Source of the DNA: Monilinia fructicola
Lineage: Eukaryota; Ascomycota; Leotiomycetes; Helotiales; Sclerotiniaceae
Reading direction: 5' to 3'
Assembly (NCBI GenBank): GCA_008692225.1
Contig: VICG01000008.1
Location: forward strand, 2,258,001 to 2,322,000
Length of the DNA: 64,000 nt
Of this stretch, positions 22,650 to 35,907 are shown piece after piece (within the stretch, counting starts at the first letter, position 1; each line of letters begins with the position of its first letter). The position numbers were made by a program, and so were the translations under genes. The notes beneath the pieces are model-generated. The model was not told the DNA's origin. It saw nothing but the letters and a program-made list of their open reading frames with translations, and made no database searches.

Positions 22650-24912
22650 GTGGTTGAAATTGAACCGAAGTGTTTAATTTTGCAGAAATGATGACTTCGA
22701 GTGACGTGCCCACAGGCACAAGGTACCTGAGCAAAGGGCACAATTCACTTCGACCGTCTGGCATAGCTCTCTGGTCGGCTCTGGAATATTGGGCCAAATA
22801 CTTCAAAACAAAAATGTGGGTGATGAACATGGTGTAGAGTTTCATATTTCTTCATTGATAGCATATTCAGACATAGACGACGAGGGGGTGTCATGATTTC
22901 GCGCGCGAGAGAGAGAGAGATTTAATATTACGAGAAGATGTATTTAATGCCAAATAATGTATTTATATTGCGTATGAACCGGGAAACTTCAAGAAGAACC
23001 CGGAGTTCCATTCAATCTTCCATGCTGTGTGTGACTGTGATGGTACAAGTCTCACTGGAAAAATTGCATGCATTCAATAGATGCACGTCTTCGCTTCGCT
23101 GTTCTCTTATCCTCGACGGTAAAGATAAATAAATATATCAAAAGACTCCATACAATCAATCACCTTGCCCTCCCTTCATTTAATGACACCCAATCTCCAC
23201 TCCGGAAACCAACAAACCTCCTTACCCGTTCAGCTTCCTCACACCAGCCAGCTGTCATAAGCTTTACCATTTTCGATGTCCAAGGTTTCCTAGTAAGTAA
23301 GTCAGCTAAATCAAAGATTACATCTTTCATTGATGCAATCACGTCTGACGGTTTTATCTAATATTTTTCTAGAGACTATTTGGATCATTTGGATCGTTTG
23401 CACGGAGTGCAGAGGGTGTCGGAGTGGGGGTAGCACTCCCTTTCGTTCTTGAGGGTGGCAAAGTGAGGCTTTGGAGTTTGGCTTTTGGCGTCAGTATGAT
23501 ATGATTTAGCTGCTGGGTAATTTCATCATATATGCCGAATATTCGGCATGGCACATCCTCACGTTGAGAATATCAATGTGCCTTTTTAGGAGGGGAAATC
23601 GAGAGGATCTGGGATTCTTGGGTGATCCCGTCGCGTGTATGATATACGGGGGTGATGGGGAAAAAATATGGATTATATCACAGGACGAGGGGGATTCGCT
23701 AGTCGGTGCTTGCTTTGGTGTGGTGATGGAGTGGGGTAGTTGAAGGTTGTCTGGGGGTCGAGGTAGGTAGGGTAGCTCGTGAATGATGACGTGCAATTGC
23801 TGGTTTCATTGAAAGAATAAAGATGTCGCATAGTTCTACGAGTGGGAGCAATTGATGTTTTGTGTTTCATTTGCGGGGATCGGCACCTGTCCTGGTATCT
23901 ATTGAACAATACCTACTGTATGTATAATCGCATGGCGGCTATCGCAATCGAGGATGAGTATCAGCACATGATACTATTGGCTGGATAATGACTGGAAATA
24001 TCCACCACGGTAAGGATGGAAAAGCGAAAGGGGAAAACGAAGAGACGGATGCAAGAAACCAGGCACAGTAGACTGGCGACGGCCCCACTTTATATAACCT
24101 CTATGTAACCCTCCTTCTCATCCACTCGGTGACCTATAATTATAATTAACCATCATCGCCACGCCGAGTGGGGGTGCGCGTACTCTCCTGCGTTGTACTG
24201 TACTTTGCTCGTGATACAAATATAGAAGTCGCAGCATACTTTGCTTGAGCTTGAAAAAGGGGTCCATCTAATTTTGGGGAACGCGGTACCGAAGTTTGCA
24301 AAGCTTGGGAACGATGTAAGGCAATATCTGCACTCTTCGTTCCTTACCTTCTGTCACGAGAAGTCTGTGCCACACATCTCTCATGTTCTGCACGCTTCGC
24401 GCGGGATATCATGCAGAAGCTCGCTTGCAGTGCGACGCTGGAAGTTAGCATGGATGCTGACAGTATCTGCATATACGCACCAAACACACGTACGAGATAA
24501 GACGCGAAATCCAGAAAGGTGGTCTTCCCGTTGAAGAATTTATCCTAAAAGCGTCTGCGCCGCGGACGAATGGGGAAGGCCATGTAGTAAGCACTGCCGG
24601 GAGAAATATTGGCATGGCCGAGATCCTGCATCGAGAATCTCGAGACGGGTCATTGGGCAGCGTCCAATGTTCCAAGAGTCGCCGCCCCCCCCCCAACGTC
24701 GTCAGATCTGGATATGCTGCACGCACATCAGCTCGTATTTAATGATGGTTCTTTCTTCTTTGACTTATTGCACGATACTTGCGTCCATACCGGACTTGCA
24801 AACGTTCTTTGCCTCTGCGAGCAGCTATCGATGTATTGATTTTTGAGCGCGGCACTGTCTTTATAGAAAGGCTATCTAACCTTGATTATACACCCCGTCT
24901 ATAACATTCGCC
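22650..24912. other. Intergenic region, no gene seen
   Basis: About 2.3 kb without coding character. Short ORFs at 22938-23361 and 24241-24726 have no domain and no partner exons. A short GA repeat lies near 22906-22920. Confidence 0.5.
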
Positions 24913-26502
24913 ATGTCCACTGCTTCGCTTCTGTCAACGTTGAAGGATGTTCCGGCTCTGGAGCCACCTCCTGGGGTCACACCCAATTTCTCGCATCCTG
25001 AAGATAAGAGTTATATCCTTATCACCGTCTGTTCGCTGCTTCTCTTCATGATGCTTTTGTGTTTTTCCGCGCGTGTATATGTTCGCTTTACGACCAAGAC
25101 TTATGTTTGGGCAGATGGTAAGTGCAAGTTTACCCCCTCAGTCTTTCAGGACTCTAGCTATGCCATTTGACTTGGGTTGTAAAATCTTATTGACGTGGGG
25201 GATATAGTAACTTGTTTGTTCGCTACTGTGAGTAGAATTGTGCAAGGCGTGTGGTACGAGTCCTGCCTGACAGTTTTCCGGAAAGATATTCGCAATCGCC
25301 TACTACATCGCCTCAACCATCGGTAAGTTAGTGCTAGGGTTTCAAATTGTATAAGTCTTTTACTGACGCAAAATAGGTGTGGTGCTTGGTCCTGTGGGAA
25401 AGCATCAGTGGGATGTCACCATTGGGGATGTGACGAGCAATAATTTCATAATAGTACGTATTTCTCGGTTGCCCATTTCCCGGTGCCCACTAACTTGCCA
25501 CAGGCCGTTGCATTCCTTAGTAACGTTTTAGTCTCCCCGACTCTTCTCTTGACAAAAGTCACACTATTTTTTCTCTACCTAGAGCTATTCCAGCCCTTCA
25601 AATGGATGAGGATATGTGTATATACCGGAGTGGCCGTGACCACTATCTTTTATCTTGCAACCGGAATCTTGATGATAGTATGGAGCTCACCGCGTCGAGG
25701 TGAAACTTGGCAAACACATCTCTTCACCGACGAGCAACAATATGCGCAGATCTATGCGTCGCCTTTCTCGGCCGTAGGATTGGTCATCGATTTGTATCTC
25801 CTGGTACTTCCACTAAAGGCCGTATATGATCTTTATCTGCCTCTCAAGCGTAAGCTTGCTGTTGGCGTGGTCTTTTTGACTGGTATATTGTATGCAGTCT
25901 TCCCGAATCCACAATCCGAATACTGACAGTTACTCCTGCAGTGCGTGTATAGCATCCACTCTCAGCGTCTACTACCGATTCATAAATAAGCAGAGCCACA
26001 CTAAGGATACTACATGGGCCCTTCAAAATGTCATCATCTGCTCGTGAGTAACAACCCATGCCATCATTCACGAATCACCCAATAACTCCAAGCAGACTAG
26101 CAGAGATGTTCATCGGCGTCATCGTCTCCTGCATGCCCGCAACGTGGAAATGCATACGGCAGAACATCCCACAATTCCTCGCCCTCAAATCCGCTCTCTC
26201 CTTCGGATCCAACAATTTCTGGAAAAAAACCCCACTCCAAAACCGAAAGCCGTGAAAACTCACCGGCCAAATGTGCGCCGGAAAGAATCGACTCGCTGCC
26301 TCAGGAAGAGGTCAAGCCGAACGCGAAGATTTCTTCTTCTCTGAAGGAATATTCCAAGAAGAACAATCGCTTGCAGATGCCGCTTGAGCTTTCTCCTCTC
26401 AAGAGTGTTTCGACGTACATCAGGTCTGATAGGAAGAACGGCCAGATGCGGGATGATCAGATTCATCTCCAGCAGGAGATTTGGCAATCGGAACATAATT
26501 AG
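24913..26502 (+). CDS. Fungal rhodopsin-domain (Pth11-like) seven-helix membrane protein
   Basis: Seven exons by my reading: 24913-25117, 25208-25227, 25274-25322, 25377-25453, 25504-25889, 25942-26043 and 26096-26502. Helices include ITVCSLLLFMMLLCFSARVY, IFAIAYYIASTIGVVLG, VAFLSNVLVSPTLLLTKVTL, ICVYTGVAVTTIFYLATGIL, PFSAVGLVIDLYLLVLPL, LAVGVVFLTGI and SLAEMFIGVIVSCMPATW. The order, with VGKHQWDV after helix 2 and LPLKAVYDLYLPLKRKLAVG at loop 5, matches the fungal-specific rhodopsin-like family, found mostly in Ascomycota with largely unknown ligands. A +1 slip in 26216-26229 (T3 or A7 run) would cut the protein at 26255. Without it a charged cytoplasmic tail of about 95 residues continues to TAG 26502, for 414 residues in all. 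The frame across all splice phases is consistent. The 20 bp second exon is the least certain part. Confidence 0.82.
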
Positions 26503-29203
26503 CGCGTGTTATATAGACTGAGCAGCAGTTAGCAATGTGTGGAAAGACTTCACAAAAAAGGTTCAACGTCCCGCAGGCCCTCAGACAGTACTGATGATGG
26601 GGCTGTGTTTGTGGTTTTCTGCATGATTGGTGCAGCAGTGCTACTCAGCTCCATATTCAATTCAATCGTGTATAATAAATACCCTGTGCTAGTTTTCCCT
26701 GACTCCAATCGTAACCTAGGACCTAACACTAAGATGTAGGTAGGTAAGTCAACTGGGTTTCGACTTCGAAGCCAGCACCATCTATAGGTGGGAAATTCTT
26801 CTTCGTTCGCCCTTCCTCCCCTGCACCCCCCAAACGCTACCATCCACCTACCCATCTAATCCTCCCAAATTGATCGCCAAGGAGCAAACAAAGAAGCAGA
26901 GAACCGTCACATCCATTACGTACATAAAACACTCCGTCACCATTTCCCAGCGTTTGCAAAGCTTAAGCTCCATATCCACAGCACGGTTCACGCAGCAAAC
27001 AAGAAACGAATGCCTCTCCGCATTACCGGGCAACGGCTGCAACCCCAGCAACAGCGGATTTCGCGCCGCGTGACACATTTCGCTCCAATCATCAGGCGGG
27101 GAGGGTTCTGAGACGGCCAATAAGGCGTTGGAGGAGAGAGCACGTTGACACGCGTATCGGCATCGGTTCGCGCGCAGAGACATTCTGCTTTCGTTACAAC
27201 GATGTGTGGAGTCTTGACGGTAGAATCAAAGGTGGAGTCGTTTTCAACGAATACGGGGACGGGACCCAGGGAGGGGAGATGTTTGTGCTAGCCACCTAGA
27301 CCGGATCATCGACTTTTCCTCTCTTTCTCTATCCCCAACGAGACAGCCACAGCAACGCAAAGATACCCACCCCCACGAGGAACATCCAAACATCCAAACA
27401 CCCCAATCCCCAAATGCGCGACCATAAATATTCGGTTCGGGAGCCGTGGGAGGGAGGGAAGCTGGCACGTCGGCGTCTGCATCCCCCAGGTACACGGAAT
27501 GCTGCTCTGCTGGATACAGACCAACGTCCGCGACACACCTTTGCCAAGCCTCGCTCATGACGCTGAGCTTACGCGCGGACTGGTCTCGGTGCGCGGTGAT
27601 GAACGAGCTGCTTCCGATGGTGACGCGGGCTCTTCTCTGTCTTGGAACGGAAAAATAAGTCCACTGTGCTTGCTTGGCAGCCGTGGGGTGCGGTCTCCAG
27701 CAGTTGCTTCGCGACAGTTGTTTCGTTTTCTTCATAGTTGGGCTTCTCGAATGGAGGGGGGTTATCTTGATGAGTTGTTTGGTTGATGAAGGGTAGAAAT
27801 TGTGCGGAGTTTGAGGTGAAAGTGGTGTGTGTCGGGTAATTCAGGGGTTGTTTATTTCCCCAGGGTATGGATGGGACGTTTGATTCTAAGTATTATCTTA
27901 AAAGATTCAGGCGGCGTCCATATCGACCTCTTTGATAATAGCCCTGGAGTATCAAATGAGCAAACGATGCATGCATAAAGTGAAACTTCTACTCTTGCGT
28001 TAAAACCCAAATGATAAACCCAAATGATAAATATAAATAACGAACCTTGCTTCTCGCAAGCGTGATATCTCTCTGCATGCGCATTTGATTACACATCACC
28101 GAGCCCGAGCCCAAGATCTGCAAATCTACAACAAACCAATCTCATCTTCATAAATCCACCGCTACCCAACCCCCCAAGGACTTTCGAAGACCTCATAACA
28201 ACCCCCTCCCACTTCTGCAGAGCTGACAGAAGTGTCGAATCTGAGCCGTGCAGCTATCTATCTATCGACCATCAAGCTATAGAATCCGTCAATCACGCCC
28301 CCACCTAAGAAACCTTACCTTGCACGGAATAAGAACCGAGTAACTAAGCGAGCCAGAGGCAGAGGTAAATGAGTAAAGACACACCCACCATGCCATGCCA
28401 TCGACATAGGTCAGCCCCCGGGCCACTTTCGAGACGGGCAACCTTCTTCTGCTATTACGGAATACCTACCCGCGTATAGATATTGAACCAAGCGACGGTA
28501 TGCCCAACCTAGAGAAAAACTAAAAGAAAAATGAGAGCATTCAGAATTGGGTATCTCAGTGGTATTAATCATTCCCATGATTTCTGGTGGCAGCGTTGGG
28601 TCAATCCCTTCGCGTGGGTACACTTCAACAAGCGGCGGCCACAGCTATAGCTCGAGATCCAAGATCCGAACAATAAAATGATTCAGAAACAGTCATAAAA
28701 TGAATTTAGATACAAAGTTCTTCTTGGCCTTCTATGCTTTGGAAACGGATGTTGATGAATTTCTACCGATTTATGAACCTGTAACGCAACCTGTTAATAG
28801 CATACTGCCGAAATTAAACAGCGTCACACTTCACATATTTCACATATTTCACATCTCACTTCTCACTGATGAATAAAAGTTTATCGAATATTTTCTATAT
28901 CTTATGTTTATCAAGAAAGATCGAACCAAAAAGGTAGGATCCTTTTCTTTTTCTTTTTTAAAAAAAAGCTTGTCATGTTAGAGACTTAATTGGCAGCAAG
29001 AAACCATAAATTCACAAAGACGTACGGTCAAAGTGTACGTAGAAAATCTCTCAATGTTCACAGCTAGCAATGGTTCAAACCAGGGGACTAGATCAATCTA
29101 CTCACCTCTTTTTCTCAATTGCTGGCAACACTTAATTTTTTCCGGCACTCTCATCAGCACCTCAATACTAATAGCTCCCAAACCGATCATTCTCCCCTGA
29201 CCT
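26503..29203. other. Intergenic region, no gene I can support
   Basis: About 2.7 kb. Minus-strand frames at 26848-27183 and 27244-27735 are fairly long and GC-balanced but overlap frames on the other strand, and I recognise no domain. 27900-29200 shows no coding pattern. Confidence 0.4.
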
Positions 29204-30139
29204 TCAATCTTCCGGGTAAAATGTACGTCTCACCCCCTGCATAAATGCATCTCTTTCAATGGCGAATCGCTCTCTCGCCGCCGTCAACCTATCATCCGCG
29301 CGCCCTCTCTCCTCCACCAACTGCGCCAGAATCGTGCCTTCAGACTGCAGCGCATGAAAAGCCTCATTCAGCAATGGGGTGACGGAATCTTGCATTGCAA
29401 GTGCATGTTGAATCTCATAGCAATCGCGAGATCGTTGTGCGGTGAGGAGTCGCTCAAATGCTTCTTGAATGTTGCGTTCAGCTTGATGGTGTGCTAAATT
29501 GGCGGTGTGCGACACTTGAGCTTGGTGGAAGATACGATTGTCGATCCTCTCGATGAGAGAAAGGGCGTAGATGTACTCCATTTGCGCGCTTTGCATGCTG
29601 TTGCCACTCCCTGTTGGAATTCTATGGCTTCGGGATCCTTGATAGGGGGCTCTGGGAGGTGAGTAGCTTCTGAGCGGAGTTCTGGTCTCGAGTGGAGGGT
29701 GATTGCGAGGTCGTGGATTAGTGAAGTTTCCCGGAGAGGATGGTGGCAGTGGTTCGTATTCCTCCCATACAGGGGAATCATCTTCGGATTCAGAGTCGTG
29801 GAAACTGTTGGCACCACCATAATCAGCTTGCGCTTGTCGCATCTGCTCTCTTTCGTCTTCAGCACGTTCTCTCGCACGACGAACCATTCTGCTCACGTTT
29901 CTGAACTGATCACGGAAGCTGCCTCCTCCTACTTGGCGGATTTCCTCGCGACAAATGGGACAGGTTGAATGGTCCCCGTCAAGCCAGTGCAGGATGCAGT
30001 GGCGATCAAAGATGTGGTTGCATTGGGTTTTTAATGCTGGTCCATTCTCGTGAGCCCCGAGGGTTTCTTGACAGATGGCGCATGTTCGTTGGTCTGCTGG
30101 GAGAGAGTCCACCCTTACTCGTGTCAATTGTGGTGGCAT
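29204..30139 (-). CDS. RING-finger protein, probable E3 ubiquitin ligase
   Basis: Intronless, 311 residues, ATG at 30139. The RING lies at the N-terminus: Cys20-x2-Cys23, Cys40-Asn-His42, Cys48, then Cys60-x2-Cys63 with Trp52 at the usual E2-contact spot (HCILHWLDGD, CPICREE). The position that is normally the fifth ligand in RING-H2 proteins (C-x-H-x2-H-x2-C) is Asp45 in CNHIFDRHC; His47 is next to the sixth ligand and may substitute. Residues 70-180 are acidic and Pro/Ser-rich, likely disordered. Residues 190-305 are Gln/Glu/Ala/Arg-rich and probably coiled coil (LVEERGRADDRLTAARERFA). There is no membrane segment. The substrate is unknown. It is a stand-alone gene with no obvious partner nearby. 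Confidence 0.88.
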   Translation of the reverse strand: MPPQLTRVRVDSLPADQRTCAICQETLGAHENGPALKTQCNHIFDRHCILHWLDGDHSTCPICREEIRQVGGGSFRDQFRNVSRMVRRARERAEDEREQMRQAQADYGGANSFHDSESEDDSPVWEEYEPLPPSSPGNFTNPRPRNHPPLETRTPLRSYSPPRAPYQGSRSHRIPTGSGNSMQSAQMEYIYALSLIERIDNRIFHQAQVSHTANLAHHQAERNIQEAFERLLTAQRSRDCYEIQHALAMQDSVTPLLNEAFHALQSEGTILAQLVEERGRADDRLTAARERFAIERDAFMQGVRRTFYPED

Positions 30140-30988
30140 CTTGAAAGGGGCGGGATGTGTTAGTGAAGCGATACTGCGTCAAATTGGCAGTTGTAGTTGC
30201 TTTGCAGTATGTATGTTGACTTTGGTGTTCTGTGAAGTTGTGAAAATGGACTGATGTCTACTGATCGGCCGAGTCCCATGTTTAATACACCTCGAGGGCA
30301 TTGTTATGGACCTGTGCTTGACGTATTTCTTAAGAAGGAAAACATTTGAGCTCACTCCAAGGTCTCATTCCTCAACAGTCGCCCAAGGAATATGGGTGAA
30401 CACCGCTTGAATAATCCAGTAGGAGCCTTGGGAAACTATTCCAATTGTTCTAATGAATAAAAGAAGAACAAAGAACAAAATTTCAACAGGGCTGTCATTC
30501 TTCACCAAGACAAAGAAATTAAAAGTCTCACAAGCATATTGTGAATTGCGTTCATGAAAATCTCGCAACTTCTGAATTGAGCTAATCGCCTAGAAATGAA
30601 TGTGATGCTCTCCAGTCGCACGAATGAGGTATCTTTAAGGAATCAAATCATGAAAAAACCCTCCGCTGCAAATCCCTATTGGTCTGTATGAAACTTATGG
30701 ATGTAGAATTCCTCAAAGAAAAAAACAGAAATGCCGAATCACATCTCTGAGTGAAACCTCTATGCCAGTGTAGTAACATCTCGAAATCGACAAAACATTC
30801 CTGTAATATCGCACAAGAGAGCATTGATTGAATGTCTTGAATCATGCTATATGTGCGTATTCCCACAGCACCAGGTCATGATATCCCAGTCCCCAGAATT
30901 GTATTGGTCGTAATATCATCGTATCTCTTAAAGCGTTTTCAAGAAGCCATGAAATTTGTTGTGTTTGTTCATAATGAAATAATTGCTG
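30140..30988. other. Intergenic, no gene seen
   Basis: RING-gene promoter and 3' flank of the zinc-finger gene. ORFs at 30365-30866 lack coding features. Confidence 0.5.
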
Positions 30989-31715
30989 TCACGTTCGAGT
31001 TATAATATTGGGGGATGGTCCGAAAAGATCAGAAATGTCCAAGGCTGGATCTATAAACCCATTCTGATATTGTTGAAATCCATGATTTGGCGCACCATGT
31101 CCATTCATGTGTGAGCCTGATGAGCCTGATGAGCCTGAATGCCCAGCCAACTGTGCATCATGTTCTCGCAGAAGAGGATCCAAGGTAGATTGCATCTCGG
31201 GCGTTTCCTGCTGCTCAAGTTTGATGGGTACCTGAAAATCTGTTGAGTGGTTGTGCGAGTTAACTACAATCGAGTCTGCGAACGGCTCAGAGTCGGCATC
31301 GGCATCTGGAGATGAAGATTGAATTGGGGGAGGAGGTTGACGTCTTGGATTTTCGAGACGATGGAAAGACTTTTCATGTCGTATGACGACATCCCTACAT
31401 CATCAGCTCAGATCATCTTCTATAAGGGATATGACATTCGCGCATTATTATAACATACTTTCGCGCATATCGACGACCACACAATCTGCAAGGGAATGGT
31501 TTCTCGTGGGTATCTAAAAGTCGACGTTGCATCGTATCAACAAAGGGACTGGTATGACTCGTACATATTTGGTTGTACTTACGACCTCTTTCATGCCTTG
31601 AACAATGTTCACTTCTCTTGAATTGCCTCTGACATACAGAGCAAGTGTAGATACGTGGTGTCTTCTGGACTCTCGTGGGTCTACTAGTGGTGGTATCATG
31701 CTGCCTTGTATTCAT
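30989..31715 (-). CDS. Small C2H2 zinc-finger transcription factor (two fingers)
   Basis: Three exons (31583-31715, 31459-31513, 30989-31394) give 197 residues; splice phases agree throughout. Two tandem fingers joined by an HTHEKPF linker: finger 1 is CSVCQRQFKRSEHCSRHERGH (C2-x12-H-x3-H) and finger 2 is CRLCGRRYARKDVVIRHEKSFH (H-x4-H), given here split at RKD. Both introns fall inside the finger region. The C-terminal 130 residues are Pro/Ser/His-rich with acidic patches (SSSPDADADSEPFADS, DPALDISDLFGP), suggesting an activation region. The fingers resemble those at the N-terminus of larger fungal regulators that carry a Fungal_trans domain, but no such domain follows here. The start is ATG 31715: upstream in-frame codons are an ACA run and then a stop. 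The target genes are unknown. Confidence 0.8.
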
Positions 31716-32228
31716 TGTTGTTGTTGTTGTTGTTGTTGTTGAGGTCAAGGATGATTTGTATCAATCGGTGACCTTTCTAATATTGACTAACTGAATTGAG
31801 GAAAGGTCAAAGTGAACCTAGGTGGTAGATACAATACCGATAAGAGAATGAATGATATTGAGGAAAAAGAATAACTCAAAGGAAATAATTCAGACAATTT
31901 GTCTATGAGTGATCAAATTGTGTTGTGTTGTGCTGTTGATATTGTAAGTTTTCTCGACTATGACAAGAAGTTGAAGTTCATCGATACATTCAAAAGAACG
32001 GTTTAACCTTAGCGGGGTAGATAAGAGACTAAGCCATTTTGAGAAATAGATGGTTGGAATTTTGTAATGATTTCTCTGGATAAGTGATATTATGTTAGGA
32101 AGGTAGGTAGTAATACGTATGGGTGTGATTATCAAACGAATCAATCAAATTATTTATCTATATTTTTATTCATTTATTCGATTGTTTATTTAGTAATTCA
32201 TTCACTCAGCTATCTAATCACTTGGTAT

Positions 32229-32232
32229 TAAT

Positions 32233-32309
<77 letters not shown>

Positions 32310-32310
32310 T
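32229..32310. repeat. ATC trinucleotide microsatellite
   Basis: About 26 perfect tandem copies, followed by a degenerate ATTATC tail. Confidence 0.95.
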
Positions 32311-33739
32311 ATTGTCATTGTTATTATCATTATTATCATTGATCAATCAAAATCTCTTAAATCGTTTAATTCATTTCATTCCTCAATACATACCTAGGTA
32401 GAAACTGCCTAGTATTCAATCTGGTGGGGATATCAAAATCATAGAAGTAAGCAAATAAGTAAGCAAGCACAGACTTTTCCATATGTACTAATAAGGTGAA
32501 TTTCACATGAAATAGAATTTCCAAGATTCATTTAATTAACGATTAGAGAATATTAACAAGGACCCGGGATGAGTTAAACTATTTTATATATACCCGCCTA
32601 GGTGAATGGGTAGATAAGATACTTATATATAAAGATATTAATTAATTATAATATTATACTAGTAGAAATTTATATAAAAATAATAAAAAGAATAAAAAGA
32701 ATAAAAATATTATATATTTAAAATCCTTAAAACAATAGCAAAATTTTATCAAAAATAATAATATAGATTAAAAAAATGTTTTATAATACTTACCCTAACA
32801 ACCTCTATAGATATCTATATCTAGATCCATGGATATCTAAAGAGCACCTACCTAGGTAGCCAAGGCTCATATCTAAACATCTACGTAAATACTGTCTGTA
32901 TATTCATCCACTGATCTATTTTTTCCCGATCCATCTATCTCCAGCTATAACATACCTCCGCCTCAATAGAGAATTTCGGCCTCCGTATTATACCTAGTTT
33001 TTTCACATCATACATCACCTGTGCAGTGTGCTCTTCCCACTTACCTACTCCGTACTGAGTAGTAGTACCTACCAAGGTCTCTTTCGACTCGTATAAACGT
33101 ATAAATCATACTTGAAGGAAAACGATTGGGTGAGATTGCCTCATCACCAAACACAATAACTTGGAAGTAGGTAGTAGGTAGTAGATAATAGGTAGTAGCT
33201 GGAGGTAGTAGATTGGTACTTGGATACTTTTAACCTACCTAGATACTTTTAACCGCCATACACATAATTGTATTATGACCAGTGCCAGCCAGTTCCAGCG
33301 CCAGTACATACTTCATACACTTGCCTTGTGCTGCCTTGTCCTGCCCTGCCCTGCTTTGCTTTGCTTTGCCTTGCCTTGCCTTGCCTTAATCCTGCCTTGC
33401 TACTTGTATTGATGACATGGATAGGCTTGGTTGGAAAGAAGGGAACTTCTTTGGCTTCATTTCGGTACAAACTTTATGCAACCAGTACAGAGTAGCTTCT
33501 AATCTTTTACCTTTTTACCTTTTACCTTGTTACTACATAGTACATACTCCGTAGGCTACTAGGGAGGTTACAGACACAGTACGTGCAATGGATGAGTCAG
33601 TATTCACGTGGATGGGTAATTGCCATATCCAATCTACCTACTTGGTATTGTTTACCGAAGTTCCAAGATTGTTATTGTAGATATATACATATATACATAT
33701 ATACATCCCTCTACTTTGTACATATATACCTACCCAGTT

Positions 33740-34850
33740 AATAACCTTCCTTAGTATTATCTCAATTTTTATACCCTCGTAGAGTTTTAACGTTTTAATA
33801 TTAAATAATTTATTATAATTTTATAGTAATAAATACGCATTAACTAATTTATATTATATATTAAAATAATTAAAGTAAGAGGTATATTAATCTTTATAAA
33901 GATCTAAAATTATTTAATTATATTTTTAGTAAAAAACTAAATTCTTTTAATAGAAGTTATTTAGAGTTATATATATATACTAGATTATAATAAGATATAA
34001 AAAATAATTATATTATTAAAATTAACTTAATTAACTTCATAATTTAAATTAATTTTAAGTTTATTAAATACGTAGTTAATTAATAATTTTAATTTTAATT
34101 TTAAAGCTTTAATATACTAAGTTTTTTTAATCATTTGAAATTTATTATATTAACAATAAAAATAAAATTAATTAAAAGCTTTATTTAAATTATATTTAAA
34201 GCTTTATTTGCTAATTGTATTAGTGGCGTAAAAAGAATAATAGCGTTGAAAAGATAGTAATAATAGTAGTAGTAATAAAGCTATACTAATTATAGCTTTT
34301 TAGAAGTTTAAAAAGGAGTATATAGAATTATATAAGAGATAGTAGAAGAGAGTAAGAAGGAGTAGAAAAGAGTAAAAAGAAGTAGAAGGGAGTGGAAAGG
34401 GGTGGAAGGGGATAGGAGGGGATAGGAAAAAATAAAAAAAATAAAAGAGAATAAAAAAGCATTTATTAATATATTTTTAAATAAAAATATTATATATAAG
34501 AAATCTAATAATAATAAAGAATTTTACAAATACAAGGAATTCTAGAGTATATATTTTTATATAAAAGAATATATTATTTTAAGTATTTAAATAAAGTAAA
34601 TATTTATTATAAATTCTATTCTATAAATTAAGTTAATTTTCTATAATTTCAATAATTAATAAATTAATAATTATTAAATAAAATTCTTATTGAAGTATTA
34701 AATATTATAGTATATATATTAAAAGTAAAATCAAATAAGTTTAGATTTTTTAGTGAAAATCTAGTATATTATATTGTTTTAATTGATTGGTTTATAGATT
34801 TATATATTTATATAATATCGAAGGGTCTAAGGATGAGATAACCCCAGTAG
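33740..34850. other. AT-rich island of about 1.1 kb
   Basis: Very AT-biased with no long frames; a purine-rich GGAGTAGAA-type patch sits near 34310-34410. It is probably an old repeat mutated by RIP. I could not find terminal repeats. Confidence 0.6.
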
Positions 34851-35907
34851 GATTTTTATTTGTCAAACTGGAAACCAATTACATCAATTTATTTCAGAAA
34901 CACGTGCTCTGAAATGAATAAGGTTAATCTACCCAATGAAATCAATCCAATCGTCCAATCGTCCAATCAGCTTATTAAGGTTAATAGGGCATTGGCGATA
35001 TCACCTGCAATACCCAAGATGACAGACAACCTGCATTTGATACTATTGGCGTTTCCATCTTCATCTTCACCTCCATCTCCATCTCCATCTCCATCTCCAT
35101 CTCCATCTCCATTCCCATTCCCATTCCCATTCCCATTTACATTTACCTTCCATTCCAATTTCCATTAACCTCTCGCATCATTCATTCATCATTCATTATC
35201 CATCATCTAGGACAATGCATAACATTGAGCCCTTCTATTGGCCTTTAACGTCAAGTAAACTTAGAGCGGTAAGATGTTTAACCACTTCAAGCCGGTCATA
35301 CATCGGTAGGTATGAACTTCATCAAAGCACATACCGATAATTGCATTAGCAATATGAAATGAGCCACGAGATAGCCGATGCCAAGATGTCTAAAAGACTA
35401 TCAAAGCCCCATAGATAGGTCGAGATTTGACAGTGAGATAAATGTCAAAACTTCTCTCTTGGCATCCGAAAGGAACTTCAATTAACAACTAGCATGTTTC
35501 ATGCCATTCAGGAGAAAAGAGGGTAATCACCTTACTAGCTTCTAGCGAAACTTAATCGATAGAACATTCACAATGTTCTTGAAGCCTTGGCAGTTAAGCC
35601 TCAGGGTAGTGACTTGCAAATGACTAGTGGTACGGGTAGATGCTTCATGATTCTAGTCAAATTACCGATAGGGATATTGGTAAATGCTTCATACTCAGCT
35701 CAAATGCCAAGTGGTATTGGAGATCCACAAGGAAGATCAGATCCAACGATCCAAAGAATCTGTCCATCTGTATAAGTATTCAGCTGTGTTCTTCCATTTG
35801 GTATTTGGCCAGGTCTTTATCTCTTTCTCTCTCTATCCATTCTTTAAGCGAAATCTATTTGCAAACCATCTCTGTTCATTCTTTTGGAGGTGATTAATAA
35901 AGCAAAA

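Larger units (their letters stand above)
31716..35907. other. Long intergenic region with AT-rich island
   Basis: No gene in about 4.2 kb. It holds a CAA/TTG run at 31719-31742, an ATC microsatellite, a GTAGGTA-like run near 33170-33215, TTTGC/CTTGC units near 33340-33395, and CCATCT/CCATTC units near 35070-35150. The stretch 33740-34850 is almost pure AT. Confidence 0.6.

Noticed and set aside
26848..27735. Two long minus-strand frames that could form a gene
   Set aside because: No domain, no convincing splice pair linking them, and comparable open frames on the opposite strand. A passing likeness to ferric-reductase N-termini (CRYACQRALSS) was too short to use.
31719..31742. Thr homopolymer extending the zinc-finger protein N-terminus
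   Set aside because: The frame upstream of ATG 31715 has no ATG before a stop, so the ACA run is 5' UTR.
32229..32310. ATC array considered as a CRISPR-like or regulatory array
   Set aside because: A plain trinucleotide microsatellite in a eukaryotic genome, with no spacers.
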